In this document: piece after piece, positions 26,262 to 37,578 of the stretch
Numbering within the stretch: the stretch's first letter is position 1
How the letters are laid out: every line of letters starts with the position of its first letter
From: Clostridium kluyveri DSM 555
Lineage (GTDB): Bacteria; Bacillota; Clostridia; Clostridiales; Clostridiaceae
NCBI RefSeq assembly: GCF_000016505.1
Contig: NC_009706.1
Coordinates: forward strand, 868,001 to 932,000
DNA: 64,000 nucleotides
Reading direction: 5' to 3'
Made by a program: the position numbers and the translations under genes
The notes under the pieces: generated by a model
What the model was told of the DNA's origin: nothing
The model's input: only the letters and a program-made list of their open reading frames with translations
Databases searched by the model: none

Positions 26262-27296
26262 GTGATAGATGTATTTACTTTTGAGAAAAATTTGAAAAAG
26301 GCACAGATAGAAAATTGTTATTTGTTTTGTGGAATAGATGAATTTATTATAAAAGAAAATATAAGAAAATTAGTTCAGAAAAGTATAAAAACTGATTTTG
26401 CAGATTTTAACTATATAAAATTTGATGGAAGTTCCCTTGAAAGTTTTGATCCTGTAATAAATGCCTGTGAAACGTTACCCTTTATGAGTGATAAGAAGGT
26501 GGTACTTGTATATAGGGCTGCTTTTATAGGTGATGAACAAAATGGTAAGAGTAAACTTTCTTATGAATTTAATAGTATACAAAATTATTTAAAAAATGTA
26601 CCGGAGCATTGTATTTTAATATTATACTATTTATTTAAGAATAAAAGAGATAAAATAAGTAAAAAGATATATGGGCTAGATAAGTACTTATGTATAGTAA
26701 GAACTGATAAAGTGAAAGGGTACCAACTGGAAAATAAGGTTCAAGAGTTTTTTGACGAAAGAGTGAAAAATATAAAAAAAGTAGATCTTAGAATATTTTG
26801 CAGTCTTATGAATGATAACAATTTGAATATGATAGAAAATGAAGTTGAAAAGTTGTGTTGTTATACTTATGGAAGAGATATAGAAAGAGAAGATATTAAG
26901 AAAGTATTTTTAAAAAGCAGTGAAGAGGATATATTTGATTTGGTAAATGCCATATCCAATAAAAAAATAAAAGATGCACTTCACATATTAAATGAACTTA
27001 TCTATGGTGGTGCCAAAATAAGCTACATCTTGTCCATGATAGAAAGACAGTTTAATATTTTATTGAAAATAAAATTATATTTGGAATATGGAAGCACCAA
27101 AAAAGAGGCTATGGAAAAATTAAATATTAAATCAGAATATGGATACAGTGTTATGTTAAGCCAGAGTAAAAAGTTTACTTTGAACCAACTAAAAAGAGCT
27201 GTAGAAATGTGTTTAAATACAGAAGAAAAGTTAAAGAGTCTATCTACAGATGAAAGGATTGAAATGGAACTTTTAATAATAAATACTACAGCATAA
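26262..27296 (+). CDS. holA: DNA polymerase III subunit delta
   Basis: HolA is the clamp-loader wrench subunit that opens the beta clamp. The 344-residue protein starts VIDVFTFEKNLKKAQIENCYLFCGIDEF and carries the family's region around residue 205-260 (SSEEDIFDLVNAISNKKIKDAL) and the C-terminal collar domain. Sequence is weakly conserved, but length and position between comEC and rpsT are the standard Firmicute arrangement. The start is GTG behind GGAAGTGATT. Confidence 0.94.
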   Translation: MIDVFTFEKNLKKAQIENCYLFCGIDEFIIKENIRKLVQKSIKTDFADFNYIKFDGSSLESFDPVINACETLPFMSDKKVVLVYRAAFIGDEQNGKSKLSYEFNSIQNYLKNVPEHCILILYYLFKNKRDKISKKIYGLDKYLCIVRTDKVKGYQLENKVQEFFDERVKNIKKVDLRIFCSLMNDNNLNMIENEVEKLCCYTYGRDIEREDIKKVFLKSSEEDIFDLVNAISNKKIKDALHILNELIYGGAKISYILSMIERQFNILLKIKLYLEYGSTKKEAMEKLNIKSEYGYSVMLSQSKKFTLNQLKRAVEMCLNTEEKLKSLSTDERIEMELLIINTTA

Positions 27297-27327
27297 TAAA
27301 TAACCGGCAAGTACCGGTTTATTTATT
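27295..27327. terminator. Bidirectional terminator between holA and rpsT
   Basis: An aaccgg/ccggtt core is extended by A/T pairing across one bulge. It ends both the rightward holA and leftward rpsT transcripts and overlaps their stop codons. Confidence 0.8.
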
Positions 27328-27592
27328 ATGCTGTCAATTTATTTAATTTCAAAGCTAATTTAGACTTATTTCTAGACGCCTTATTTTTATGAATTACACC
27401 TTTTGATGCGGCCATATCCAAAGCTTTTACAGTTGCAGTAAAGCTAACTTTAGCTTCTTCTACATTTCCACTTTCAACTGCAGCTAAAAATTTCTTTATA
27501 GTAGTTTTTAATGAAGACTTTATAATCTTATTTCTAAGTGTCTTGGTTTTTATAACCTTTATTCTCTTCTTTGCAGACTTTATGTTTGCCAT
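27326..27592 (-). CDS. rpsT: 30S ribosomal protein S20
   Basis: The 88-residue basic protein begins [21 protein letters not shown] and has the C-terminal [16 protein letters not shown], both diagnostic of bS20. It lies on the minus strand between holA and gpr, a widespread position in Firmicutes. AAGGGGGTGA lies upstream of the ATG. A leftward promoter is visible about 80 bases away. Confidence 0.99.
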   Translation of the reverse strand: MANIKSAKKRIKVIKTKTLRNKIIKSSLKTTIKKFLAAVESGNVEEAKVSFTATVKALDMAASKGVIHKNKASRNKSKLALKLNKLTA

Positions 27593-27673
27593 GCTTTCAC
27601 CCCCTTATTAATTATTAGATCTCAACAGCCTTGGGGAAATTTACCAATGAGTTCATTATATTTAACAAATGCT

Positions 27674-27702
27674 ATTATAACATTAAATTTTAACCACTTC
27701 AA
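27674..27702 (-). promoter_or_regulatory. Promoter of rpsT
   Basis: On the minus strand TTGAAG (27697-27702) and TATAAT (27674-27679) are separated by 17 bases, leaving an untranslated leader of about 75 bases before rpsT. Confidence 0.65.
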
Positions 27703-27890
27703 GGGGGAATTTAATAGCTTTAATTTATCTGAAAGCTGTAATTGCTAATACCAATTCAAGAATTACTTAATATATTCTAGACCTTGTATAAGAGTATATT
27801 GCAGGAGAAAATAAGCAATAATAATGTATATGTAGAAAAGGAGTAAAATTAAATTTTAATGTTAATTTGTAAATGGAGAGTGGTACATAG
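27703..27890. other. Intergenic region upstream of gpr
   Basis: This AT-rich stretch must hold the gpr promoter. In sporulating bacteria gpr is read by sigma-F/sigma-G, but no convincing match to that consensus was found by eye. No ORF of note. Confidence 0.4.
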
Positions 27891-28865
27891 ATGTTTAATA
27901 TAAGAACTGATTTAGCAGTAGAAGCTAAAGAGATCTGTGAAAAAAGAATGGGCAGTAAAATTCCAGGAGTAGAGATAGAGGAAAAGATGGAGGAGGATAT
28001 AAAAGTAACCTATGTGAAGATAGTGGAAGATGTGGGAGAAAAGTTTATGGGGAAACCTAAAGGCTCCTATATAACTATAGATATGCCGGAATTTACCCAC
28101 TATGATGGAGAAATGAGAGATAAGGTAAGTGTGGTAATGGGAAAAGTATTATCAGGAATGATAAATATAGAGGGAAGTATGACAGCTATGGTGGTTGGAC
28201 TTGGGAATTGGAATATAACTCCAGATGCATTAGGGCCTAAAACAGCCTCCAAATTAATGGTAACCAGGCACTTAAAGGAATTAGTACCGGATAAAATAGA
28301 TGAAGGGATAAGACCGGTATGTGTTATTTCACCGGGAGTCCTAGGTATTACCGGTATTGAAACAGGTGAAATCATAAAAGGGGTTGTAGATAAGATAAAA
28401 CCTAATATTATAGTGTGTATAGATGCTCTGGCTTCTAGAAAAATGGATAGGGTAAATACTACAATACAGATAGGCAATACAGGAATATCTCCAGGCTCTG
28501 GAATAGGCAATAAAAGAATGGAACTAAGTGAGAAAACTTTAGGGATCCCTGTAATAGCTATAGGAGTACCTACAGTAGTAGATGCAGCTACCATGGCAAA
28601 TGATACTATCGATTTAGTTCTAGATGAAATGATAAATCAGAGTGAAAAAGGAAAGGAATTCTACAAGGTATTAAAATCTATAGATAAAGATGAAAAGCAA
28701 AAAATGATAAAAGAAATACTGGAACCTTATGGGGAAAATATTATGGTGACACCTAAAGATGTAGATTTAGTTATAGATTCAATTTCAAAAATTATTGCCA
28801 ATGGAATAAATATAGCGCTGCAGCCGGCTCTAGATTTAAATGATATAAATACTTTTTTAAATTAA
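27891..28865 (+). CDS. gpr: GPR germination protease (A25)
   Basis: GPR degrades small acid-soluble spore proteins during germination, freeing DNA and amino acids. It is made in the forespore as a zymogen. The 324-residue protein starts MFNIRTDLAVEAKEI, a typical N-terminus with the pro-sequence to be cleaved, and shows GLGNWNITPDALGPK and CIDALASRKMDRVNTTIQI, signature stretches of the family. GGAGAG precedes the ATG. It is followed by spoIIP as in Bacillus. Confidence 0.97.
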   Translation: MFNIRTDLAVEAKEICEKRMGSKIPGVEIEEKMEEDIKVTYVKIVEDVGEKFMGKPKGSYITIDMPEFTHYDGEMRDKVSVVMGKVLSGMINIEGSMTAMVVGLGNWNITPDALGPKTASKLMVTRHLKELVPDKIDEGIRPVCVISPGVLGITGIETGEIIKGVVDKIKPNIIVCIDALASRKMDRVNTTIQIGNTGISPGSGIGNKRMELSEKTLGIPVIAIGVPTVVDAATMANDTIDLVLDEMINQSEKGKEFYKVLKSIDKDEKQKMIKEILEPYGENIMVTPKDVDLVIDSISKIIANGINIALQPALDLNDINTFLN

Positions 28866-28986
28866 ATTTTAAAATCATATTAAGTGGAAGGAGTAGGTAC
28901 ATTCCTTGCATTAATTAAGTAATAAATTTAATATACCTCTCATATAAATTAACAGTAATATGTTTACGGGAGGGGGGAAAGCTGCT

Positions 28987-30075
28987 TTGAATAATTTAAG
29001 GCAGAAAAAATTGAATTACAGAAGAAACAGTTTTAAAAATAAATCTAAGTTAGAAATATGTATGTTAACAGTGACAATAATACTAGTTATTATTTTACCT
29101 TGTATGGTAAAGGCTAATTCATATAGCAGTGATAAAAAAAGAAATATGTTTTATGTTCAAGTTTTAAATTACACCCTGTCCACTGTGAAAGCCACTTCTT
29201 TTTCAGAAGATGATATGGCAGAAAATACTTTTTCTATAAGGGATACAGCTTTAAAGATGATAGGATTAAATACCAGTGATGTGTTGTCGCTTTTGGGAAG
29301 AGAAATGGCTTTTTTGGATTTAGATAGTTCAAAGGATGTAAGTTTTAATGAATTTAATTTAGAAGATAAAGAAATTGAAAAAAGTAGTGATACATCAAGT
29401 TCCAACAGCCAGAATGATTTAAATTTAGAAAATAAAACTGTAACTTTATATGATTCAAGTCTTAAAAAAACTTTAGATACCAGCACACCGGAAGTACTTA
29501 TATATCATACTCATACCACAGAAAGCTATAAACCAGGAGAGGCAAATAGTTTTGATAATACACAAAATGTTTGTGCTGTAGGAGACGTAATAGTTAATGA
29601 ACTTCAAAATAATTATGGAATATCAGCAATAAATGACAAAACAGTCCATGATGCAGAAGCCTATACTCAAAGCTATGCCAGATCCTCTGTAACTTTAGAT
29701 AATTATTTAAAAAAATATGGAGATTTTAAGCTTATAATAGATCTTCACAGGGATTCAGTAGAGGATAAAAAAGCAGTGACTGCTAGATTGAATGGAGAAA
29801 ATGTAGCTAAATTTATGCTGGTAATGGCTAGAAAAAATCCTCACTTTGATAAAAATATGATTATGGCAAATAAAATAATAGAAACTTCTAATAATTTATT
29901 TCCAGGACTTGCAAAAGGTATCTGTTATTACAATTATGGAACTAGATATTTTAATCAGGATAGGAGTAACAATGCAGTACTTATGGAAATAGGAGCGGAT
30001 ATAAATACGTCTGATGAATCTAAGGCTACAGGTAAATATGTAGCTAGAATAATAGCAGAAATACTTAATAAGTAA
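28987..30075 (+). CDS. spoIIP: Stage II sporulation protein P, peptidoglycan hydrolase
   Basis: SpoIIP is an N-acetylmuramoyl-L-alanine amidase/endopeptidase that, with SpoIID and SpoIIM, thins septal wall and drives engulfment. The 362-residue protein has a basic N-terminus, one membrane anchor (about 23-44), a variable linker and the amidase_2-like SpoIIP domain with zinc ligands in IYHTHTTESY and LIIDLHRDS. The TTG at 28987 is chosen because GGGAGGGGGG lies about 9 bases upstream; the ATG at 28960 would place that run inside the gene. It sits between gpr and lepA as in Bacillus. Confidence 0.95.
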   Translation: MNNLRQKKLNYRRNSFKNKSKLEICMLTVTIILVIILPCMVKANSYSSDKKRNMFYVQVLNYTLSTVKATSFSEDDMAENTFSIRDTALKMIGLNTSDVLSLLGREMAFLDLDSSKDVSFNEFNLEDKEIEKSSDTSSSNSQNDLNLENKTVTLYDSSLKKTLDTSTPEVLIYHTHTTESYKPGEANSFDNTQNVCAVGDVIVNELQNNYGISAINDKTVHDAEAYTQSYARSSVTLDNYLKKYGDFKLIIDLHRDSVEDKKAVTARLNGENVAKFMLVMARKNPHFDKNMIMANKIIETSNNLFPGLAKGICYYNYGTRYFNQDRSNNAVLMEIGADINTSDESKATGKYVARIIAEILNK

Positions 30076-30145
30076 AATTTGTATAAAATCTGTGAAAAGG
30101 ATCATCCTTATAATGTAAACAATGTTTGTTATAGGGGTGATTTTT

Positions 30146-30469
30146 TTGAGTAAAAAAAGATTTATAACTGTAATGGTGATTTTTATCATGATAATCTTTT
30201 CAGGTTTTACAATTGTTAGTGCAAGGCTGCCTGAATTTATAAAAGATAATTCAAATTTTAAAATAAATTGTTCTATTTCACCTTTTGATTTCAGGGTAGA
30301 CGTGGGAGAATATTCTTTGTGTATAAATAATAAAATAGGCTATAATTTCAAAAATGGTACAAAGAAACTTGTAAACTCAATAGGAGAAGAAATTCATTCT
30401 GGAATTTCCAGAGTTACAAATGGAACTGGACACATATTTGAAAACATAGAAGATAAATTTACTAAATAA
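30146..30469 (+). CDS. Small exported or anchored protein at the YqxA position
   Basis: The 107-residue protein has a basic start, one hydrophobic segment (about 6-26) and a soluble outer part with two cysteines and no known motif. The TTG at 30146 follows AGGGGTGAT; an ATG at 30122 would run through that site. In Bacillus the gene between spoIIP and lepA is yqxA (DUF3679), of about the same size, so this is its positional counterpart. Sequence similarity could not be tested. A role in spore formation is inferred from the neighbours only. Confidence 0.65.
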   Translation: MSKKRFITVMVIFIMIIFSGFTIVSARLPEFIKDNSNFKINCSISPFDFRVDVGEYSLCINNKIGYNFKNGTKKLVNSIGEEIHSGISRVTNGTGHIFENIEDKFTK

Positions 30470-30474
30470 TAGAC

Positions 30475-30503
30475 TTTTCACTATATATACGTTATGATAT
30501 AAT
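30475..30503 (+). promoter_or_regulatory. Promoter upstream of lepA
   Basis: TTTTCA and a perfect TATAAT (30498-30503) are 17 bases apart, and TG precedes the -10 box (TGATATAAT). Confidence 0.6.
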
Positions 30504-30548
30504 TTACTGTAGCTATCCATGTAGTTAGTAATATTGGAGGAAAATAGT

Positions 30549-32357
30549 ATGCACACCGAAAGACAAAAACATATAAGAAATTTTTCTATAGTAGCTCATA
30601 TAGATCATGGTAAATCTACCTTGGCAGATAGATTAATTGAAAAGACAGGAACACTTACTGAAAGAGAAATGAATTCTCAAGTACTTGATAATATGGAACT
30701 AGAAAAAGAGAGAGGTATAACTATAAAATCCCAAGCTATAAGGCTTATATATAAAAGGAAAGACGGAGGAGAATATGTGTTAAATCTTATAGATACACCT
30801 GGACATGTGGATTTTAATTATGAAGTTTCAAGGAGTCTTGCAGCTTGTGAAGGAGCAATCCTGGTGGTGGATGCTACCCAGGGAATTCAGGCTCAAACTC
30901 TGGCAAATTGCTATTTGGCAATGGAGCATGACCTGGAAATACTGCCTGTGATAAACAAAATAGATCTTCCAAGCGCCAGGGCTGAGGAAGTAAAAGAAGA
31001 AATAGAAGATATTATAGGAATAGAGGCTTCTGAAGCCCCTCTTGTTTCAGCAAAGACAGGCCTTAATATAGAACAGGTGCTAGAAGCAATAGTGGATAAA
31101 ATACCATCTCCACAGGGAGATGAGAATGCACCTTTAAAAGCACTTATATTTGATTCAAATTATGACAGTTATAAGGGTGTAGTTTGTCATATAAGAGTAA
31201 AAGAAGGCAATATTAAGCCTGGAGATGAAATAAAGCTTATGGCCACTGGAAAGATATATGAAGTTACAGAGACAGGCATATTTGTTCCGAATTTTATGCC
31301 AAGAGCTGAATTAAGAGCGGGAGATGTAGGGTATTTTACTGCATCTATTAAAAATGTGAGAGATGCCCGGGTAGGTGATACTGTAACTGGAGCTAAGAAT
31401 CAGGCAAAAGAGCCTTTAAAAGGATATAGACCTGTAATTTCTATGGTATACAGTGGTATATATCCTGTTGATGGAGCAAAATATGGAGAGTTAAAAGAAG
31501 CATTGGAAAAACTGCAGGTAAATGATGCAGCTTTAAATTTTGAGCCAGAAACCTCTGTGGCATTGGGCTTTGGATTTAGATGTGGATTTTTGGGGCTATT
31601 ACATATGGATGTTATACAGGAAAGAGTAGAGCGAGAATTTAATTTGGACATAATAACTACAGCTCCATCTGTTATATATAAAATAGGAAAAACAGATGGT
31701 ACAGTGGTAGAACTTACAAATCCTACAAACATGCCTCCTGTTTCAGAAATAAAGTATATGGAGGAACCTATAGTAAAAGCATCTATAATAACTCCTTCTG
31801 AATATGTAGGGGCAGTAATGGAACTTGCACAAAACCGCAGGGGGGTATTTCGGGATATGCAGTATATTGAAACTACAAGAGTATCCTTAAATTATGATAT
31901 ACCCTTAAATGAGATAATATATAATTTTTTTGATGTTCTAAAATCCAGAACTAGAGGATATGCATCCTTAGATTATGAGTTAAAAGGGTATAAGTCAGCT
32001 AAATTGGTGAGGCTTGATGTGCTTTTAAATGGAGATATGGTAGATGCATTATCTATGATTGTGCCTGAAGAAAGAGCCTATGATAGAGGAAGAGGCATAG
32101 CCGAGAAGCTGAAAGGCATAATTCCAAGACAGCTTTTTGAAATACCTATACAAGCTGCTGTGGGTGGAAAAGTTATAGCAAGAGAAACAGTTAAAGCTAT
32201 GAGAAAAGATGTACTTGCAAAATGTTATGGAGGAGACATATCAAGAAAGAGAAAGTTACTTGAAAAACAAAAAGAGGGGAAAAAGAGAATGAGACAGGTA
32301 GGAACGGTAGAAATCCCACAGGAAGCATTTATGGCTATACTGAAAACTGAAGAATAA
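30549..32357 (+). CDS. lepA: Elongation factor 4 (LepA)
   Basis: LepA is a ribosome-associated GTPase acting in translation initiation, back-translocation or assembly. The 602-residue protein has the G domain ([30 protein letters not shown]), EF-G-like domains II, III and V, and the LepA-specific C-terminal domain ending [18 protein letters not shown]. The ATG at 30549 follows GGAGG; an in-frame TTG at 30534 would include it. It is followed by hemW with 11 bases between, the standard lepA-hemW pair. Confidence 0.98.
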   Translation: MHTERQKHIRNFSIVAHIDHGKSTLADRLIEKTGTLTEREMNSQVLDNMELEKERGITIKSQAIRLIYKRKDGGEYVLNLIDTPGHVDFNYEVSRSLAACEGAILVVDATQGIQAQTLANCYLAMEHDLEILPVINKIDLPSARAEEVKEEIEDIIGIEASEAPLVSAKTGLNIEQVLEAIVDKIPSPQGDENAPLKALIFDSNYDSYKGVVCHIRVKEGNIKPGDEIKLMATGKIYEVTETGIFVPNFMPRAELRAGDVGYFTASIKNVRDARVGDTVTGAKNQAKEPLKGYRPVISMVYSGIYPVDGAKYGELKEALEKLQVNDAALNFEPETSVALGFGFRCGFLGLLHMDVIQERVEREFNLDIITTAPSVIYKIGKTDGTVVELTNPTNMPPVSEIKYMEEPIVKASIITPSEYVGAVMELAQNRRGVFRDMQYIETTRVSLNYDIPLNEIIYNFFDVLKSRTRGYASLDYELKGYKSAKLVRLDVLLNGDMVDALSMIVPEERAYDRGRGIAEKLKGIIPRQLFEIPIQAAVGGKVIARETVKAMRKDVLAKCYGGDISRKRKLLEKQKEGKKRMRQVGTVEIPQEAFMAILKTEE

Positions 32358-32368
32358 GAGGTTATGGT

Positions 32369-33520
32369 ATGTATGATAATAAAGAAGTAAATTATAATAA
32401 GCCTCTATCTTTATATATACATATTCCATTTTGCAAGAAAAAGTGTTTCTATTGTGATTTTCCATCTTATAGTGGGAAAGAAAATGTTATGATGGATTAT
32501 TCAAAAGTATTGGCTAAAGATATAGAAACTATGGGAAATAGGGAAATAGACACTATATTTATAGGTGGGGGAACTCCCACCTATTTATCTTTAGATGCAT
32601 GGTATAATATAGATAAATCTATACAAAAATTGAATACTACTGAAGATTTAGAATTTACAGTAGAAGGAAATCCAGGCACATTTACAAAGGAAAAACTTAT
32701 ATTTCTAAGGAACATGGGAGTTAACAGATTAAGTATAGGTCTTCAGGCCTGGCAAAATGATATGCTTAAAAATTTAGGAAGAGTTCATACCTTAGAGGAT
32801 TTCTTAGAAGGATATAAAATGGCAAGGAGTTTAGGATTTTCAAATATAAATGTAGATCTTATATTTGGACTTCCAGGACAAACTTTAGAAATATGGAGAG
32901 ATTGCCTGGAAAATGTAGTTGAAATTTCACCGGAGCACATATCCTGTTATAGTCTTATTGTGGAAGAAGGGACACCTTTCTATAATCTATATGGGGAAAA
33001 CAAATTAAATCTTCCCCCGGAAAAAGAAGAGAGGGCAATGTATGATTTTACATTGGAATTTCTCTTGAAAAAATGTTACAAGCAATATGAAATATCTAAT
33101 TTTTGCAAAAAGGGTAATATGTGCAGGCATAATCTGGTATACTGGGATTTAAAACAGTATGTAGGTTGTGGTGCAGGTGCACATTCATATGCAGGGGGAT
33201 ATAGGTATAGAAACACAGAAAATATAGAACAATATATTTTGGAAGGTACTAGGGGAAATTTTTTAAAATTGGATAGGCATAAAAATTCTATTTATAATGA
33301 TATGGAAGAGTTTATGTTTATGGGGCTTAGAAAAGTAAATGGGATTTCTATAAGTGACTTTAATAATAGATTTAGTAAAAATATTTATTCAGTATATGGA
33401 AATATAATAACTAAATATATAAATAATAAAATGTTAATATTAAGAGATGGTAGACTATACTTAAGCAGAAGAGGAATAGAGGTATCTAACAGTATAATGT
33501 GTGAATTTATATTTAACTAA
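32369..33520 (+). CDS. hemW: Heme chaperone HemW (HemN-like radical SAM)
   Basis: HemW belongs to the HemN radical SAM family. The cluster cysteines C22, C26 and C29 lie in PFCKKKCFYCDF, followed by IGGGTPT and LIFGLPGQT. It lacks the N-terminal extension of true coproporphyrinogen III dehydrogenase HemN, and its 383 residues and lepA neighbour mark it as HemW, which binds and delivers heme. The biological need for heme insertion in a strict anaerobe is not clear. Confidence 0.93.
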   Translation: MYDNKEVNYNKPLSLYIHIPFCKKKCFYCDFPSYSGKENVMMDYSKVLAKDIETMGNREIDTIFIGGGTPTYLSLDAWYNIDKSIQKLNTTEDLEFTVEGNPGTFTKEKLIFLRNMGVNRLSIGLQAWQNDMLKNLGRVHTLEDFLEGYKMARSLGFSNINVDLIFGLPGQTLEIWRDCLENVVEISPEHISCYSLIVEEGTPFYNLYGENKLNLPPEKEERAMYDFTLEFLLKKCYKQYEISNFCKKGNMCRHNLVYWDLKQYVGCGAGAHSYAGGYRYRNTENIEQYILEGTRGNFLKLDRHKNSIYNDMEEFMFMGLRKVNGISISDFNNRFSKNIYSVYGNIITKYINNKMLILRDGRLYLSRRGIEVSNSIMCEFIFN

Positions 33521-33626
33521 TACCAAGTGCATTAGATATCTTGAGAAAACATGAGAAAAAATCATGAATTTAGTTTTAAACCTGGTAAACTAAACTATTT
33601 ACTTAAATAATATAATTTATATGATG

Positions 33627-33655
33627 TTGACAAAAAAAATCATGAGTGATATTTT
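33627..33655 (+). promoter_or_regulatory. Sigma-A promoter of the hrcA operon
   Basis: A perfect TTGACA (33627-33632) and TATTTT (33650-33655) are spaced 17 bases apart, just upstream of the CIRCE operator. Confidence 0.7.
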
Positions 33656-33668
33656 TTAATCATGGTAA

Positions 33669-33695
33669 TTAGCACTCAATGCTAGCGAGTGCTAA
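33669..33695 (+). promoter_or_regulatory. CIRCE operator (HrcA binding site)
   Basis: TTAGCACTC, 9 bases, GAGTGCTAA: a perfect match to the conserved CIRCE inverted repeat. It lies between promoter and hrcA, so HrcA represses hrcA-grpE-dnaK-dnaJ and is relieved on heat shock. Confidence 0.98.
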
Positions 33696-33710
33696 TAAAG
33701 AGGTGATATT

Positions 33711-34751
33711 ATGGAAATAGATGAGAGAAAGATAAGAATACTTCAGGCCATAGTGAATGATTATATAAATACGGCAGAGCCTGTAGGATCTAGAACCATA
33801 GCTAAAAAATATAATTTAGGTGTGAGTTCAGCTACTATACGAAATGAAATGTCTGATCTAGAAGAGATGGGATATTTGGAACAGCTTCACAGCTCTTCTG
33901 GAAGAATACCTTCCAATAAGGGCTATAGATTATATGTGGATGAACTAATGCAAATACCAAATTTAACTCCTGAAGAACTTTATATAATAAAAAGTCAGAT
34001 AATAGATGCCACTTTATTTGAAGTTGATAAAATAATAAAGCAAGCTATTAATCTTTTGTCAGAATTGACAAAACTTACTTCCATAGTAAAGGCACCCTCC
34101 ATTAAAAAAGGATATATAAAGCATATACAGCTGATAAATATTGAATCCAGTAAAAATATATTATTAGTGATTATAGTTGATAGTGGGATTATAAAAAACA
34201 ATTTAATAAAGGTAGGCAAGGCCATCACAGATGATGTGCTTGCTAAACTTAGCAATATATTAAATGCCAGACTGAAAAATCTAACTGCAGAGCAGATAAA
34301 CTTAAAAGTTATAAATGATTTAAGGATAGATTTAAAGGGTTATGAAGGTATATTTAATAATATAATATCTGCTTTATATGAAAGTTTAAACAGTGTAGAT
34401 AATTCTCAAATATATATGCAGGGTACTACTAATATATTTAATTATCCAGAATATAAGGATATAGAAAAAGCAAAAGGATTTTTGTCTATGCTGGATAATA
34501 AAGATAAGGTAAGTGGATTATTAAATAGTGCTTCAAATATTTCAGTAAAGATAGGTGAAGAGAATTATATAGAGGGTGCAGAAAATTGTAGTGTTATATG
34601 TTCAGTTTATAGTCTCAATGGAAGACCTATAGGGGAAATTGGTGTAATAGGACCTACAAGGATGCCTTATTCAAAAGTTATATCAATATTAGAAAATGTA
34701 GTGAAGGAAATGAATTATATATTAAGTCATACTTATTCAGAGGAAAAGTAA
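33711..34751 (+). CDS. hrcA: Heat-inducible repressor HrcA
   Basis: HrcA represses class I heat-shock genes by binding CIRCE, with folding helped by GroE. The 346-residue protein has an N-terminal winged helix (DERKIRILQAIVNDYI, VGSRTIAKKYNLGVSSATIRNEM) and the GAF-like core with a C-terminal IGEIGVIGPTRMPYSKVI motif. AGAGGTGAT precedes the ATG. Its own CIRCE site is 16 bases upstream. It leads the grpE-dnaK-dnaJ operon. Confidence 0.98.
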   Translation: MEIDERKIRILQAIVNDYINTAEPVGSRTIAKKYNLGVSSATIRNEMSDLEEMGYLEQLHSSSGRIPSNKGYRLYVDELMQIPNLTPEELYIIKSQIIDATLFEVDKIIKQAINLLSELTKLTSIVKAPSIKKGYIKHIQLINIESSKNILLVIIVDSGIIKNNLIKVGKAITDDVLAKLSNILNARLKNLTAEQINLKVINDLRIDLKGYEGIFNNIISALYESLNSVDNSQIYMQGTTNIFNYPEYKDIEKAKGFLSMLDNKDKVSGLLNSASNISVKIGEENYIEGAENCSVICSVYSLNGRPIGEIGVIGPTRMPYSKVISILENVVKEMNYILSHTYSEEK

Positions 34752-34853
34752 TTAATCTTTTGATTTCCAATAGGGTTTTAAACTGCCTAGCATAGTGGTG
34801 TAAACTAGTTGTTTAAGTGGTGATAAAATATTAGATTGGAGGAAATTTCTAAA

Positions 34854-35507
34854 ATGTTAAGGGAAGAAGATAAAAATACATCGGATTTTCATGGTAATGT
34901 AGAGCAAGAGAAGGAAAATACGGACTTTAAGGGTAATGAGAATCTGGAAAATGATATGGATTTAGAAACAGAAATAGATGAAGAAGAGGATGAAGTGGAA
35001 AATGTAGAAGAGGATGAAGTTTCAGAGATAAATTTAGAAGAAGAATTGAAAAGTGAAAATATCAAATTGAAGTCTGAAAATGAAAAAATTCATAATGAAT
35101 TTAAAACTCTGCAGGATAGACTATCAAGAACTGCGGCAGAATACGATAATTTCAGAAAAAGAACAGCTAAAGAGAAGGAAGCTATCTATTCTGATGCCTG
35201 CAAGGATATATTAAAGGAAATATTACCTGTTCTAGATAATCTTGAAAGAGCAGTGGAAGTAGAAGGGAATATAGATGACTTAAAAAAGGGTGTAGAAATG
35301 ACAATCAAGCAATTTAAGACTGCATTCGAAAAATTAAATGTAGAGGAAATTTCTACAGAAGGTGAGTTTGATCCTAATATTCATAATGCAGTTATGCATA
35401 TAGAAGATGATAAATATGATAAAAATTCTATTGTAGAGGTGTTTCAAAAAGGATATAAAAGGGAAGATAAAGTAATAAGGTATAGTATGGTTAAAGTGGC
35501 TAATTAA
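34854..35507 (+). CDS. grpE: Nucleotide exchange factor GrpE
   Basis: GrpE releases ADP from DnaK. The 217-residue protein has a very acidic disordered N-terminus (about 1-65), a long coiled coil, and the C-terminal beta domain with PNIHNAVMH and VVQKGYK-like FQKGYKREDKVIRYSMVKVA. The ATG at 34854 follows GGAGGA; the TTG at 34836 would include that site. It is the second gene of the heat-shock operon. Confidence 0.97.
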   Translation: MLREEDKNTSDFHGNVEQEKENTDFKGNENLENDMDLETEIDEEEDEVENVEEDEVSEINLEEELKSENIKLKSENEKIHNEFKTLQDRLSRTAAEYDNFRKRTAKEKEAIYSDACKDILKEILPVLDNLERAVEVEGNIDDLKKGVEMTIKQFKTAFEKLNVEEISTEGEFDPNIHNAVMHIEDDKYDKNSIVEVFQKGYKREDKVIRYSMVKVAN

Positions 35508-35584
35508 GTTTTCAATAGTATAAAGCTAAATTATATAAATAGGTATACAAGATAAATCTCAACTGAGTTAAATTTAGGAGGTAA

Positions 35585-37447
<1,863 letters not shown>

Positions 37448-37493
37448 TATTTTCTCTTCACGATTATATAATAGATGTGTATAATAATAATAG

Positions 37494-37524
37494 TTAAGGG
37501 ATGAGTTTTTAGCTCTTCCCTTAA
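37494..37524 (+). terminator. Hairpin between dnaK and dnaJ
   Basis: An imperfect 11-13 bp stem (ttaagggatgag / ctcttcccttaa, one mismatch) with a short T-rich loop. Only a short T-run follows, so it may partly terminate transcription and lower dnaJ expression. Confidence 0.5.
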
Positions 37525-37578
37525 TTTAAGTAGAAATTGTAATTTATACTTTTGTTTTAGGTGGTGAAAAACACAAAA

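Noticed and set aside
28100-28594. 164-residue minus-strand frame opposite gpr
   Set aside because: It lies wholly inside a certain gene, has low-complexity composition from codon shadow and no ribosome site.
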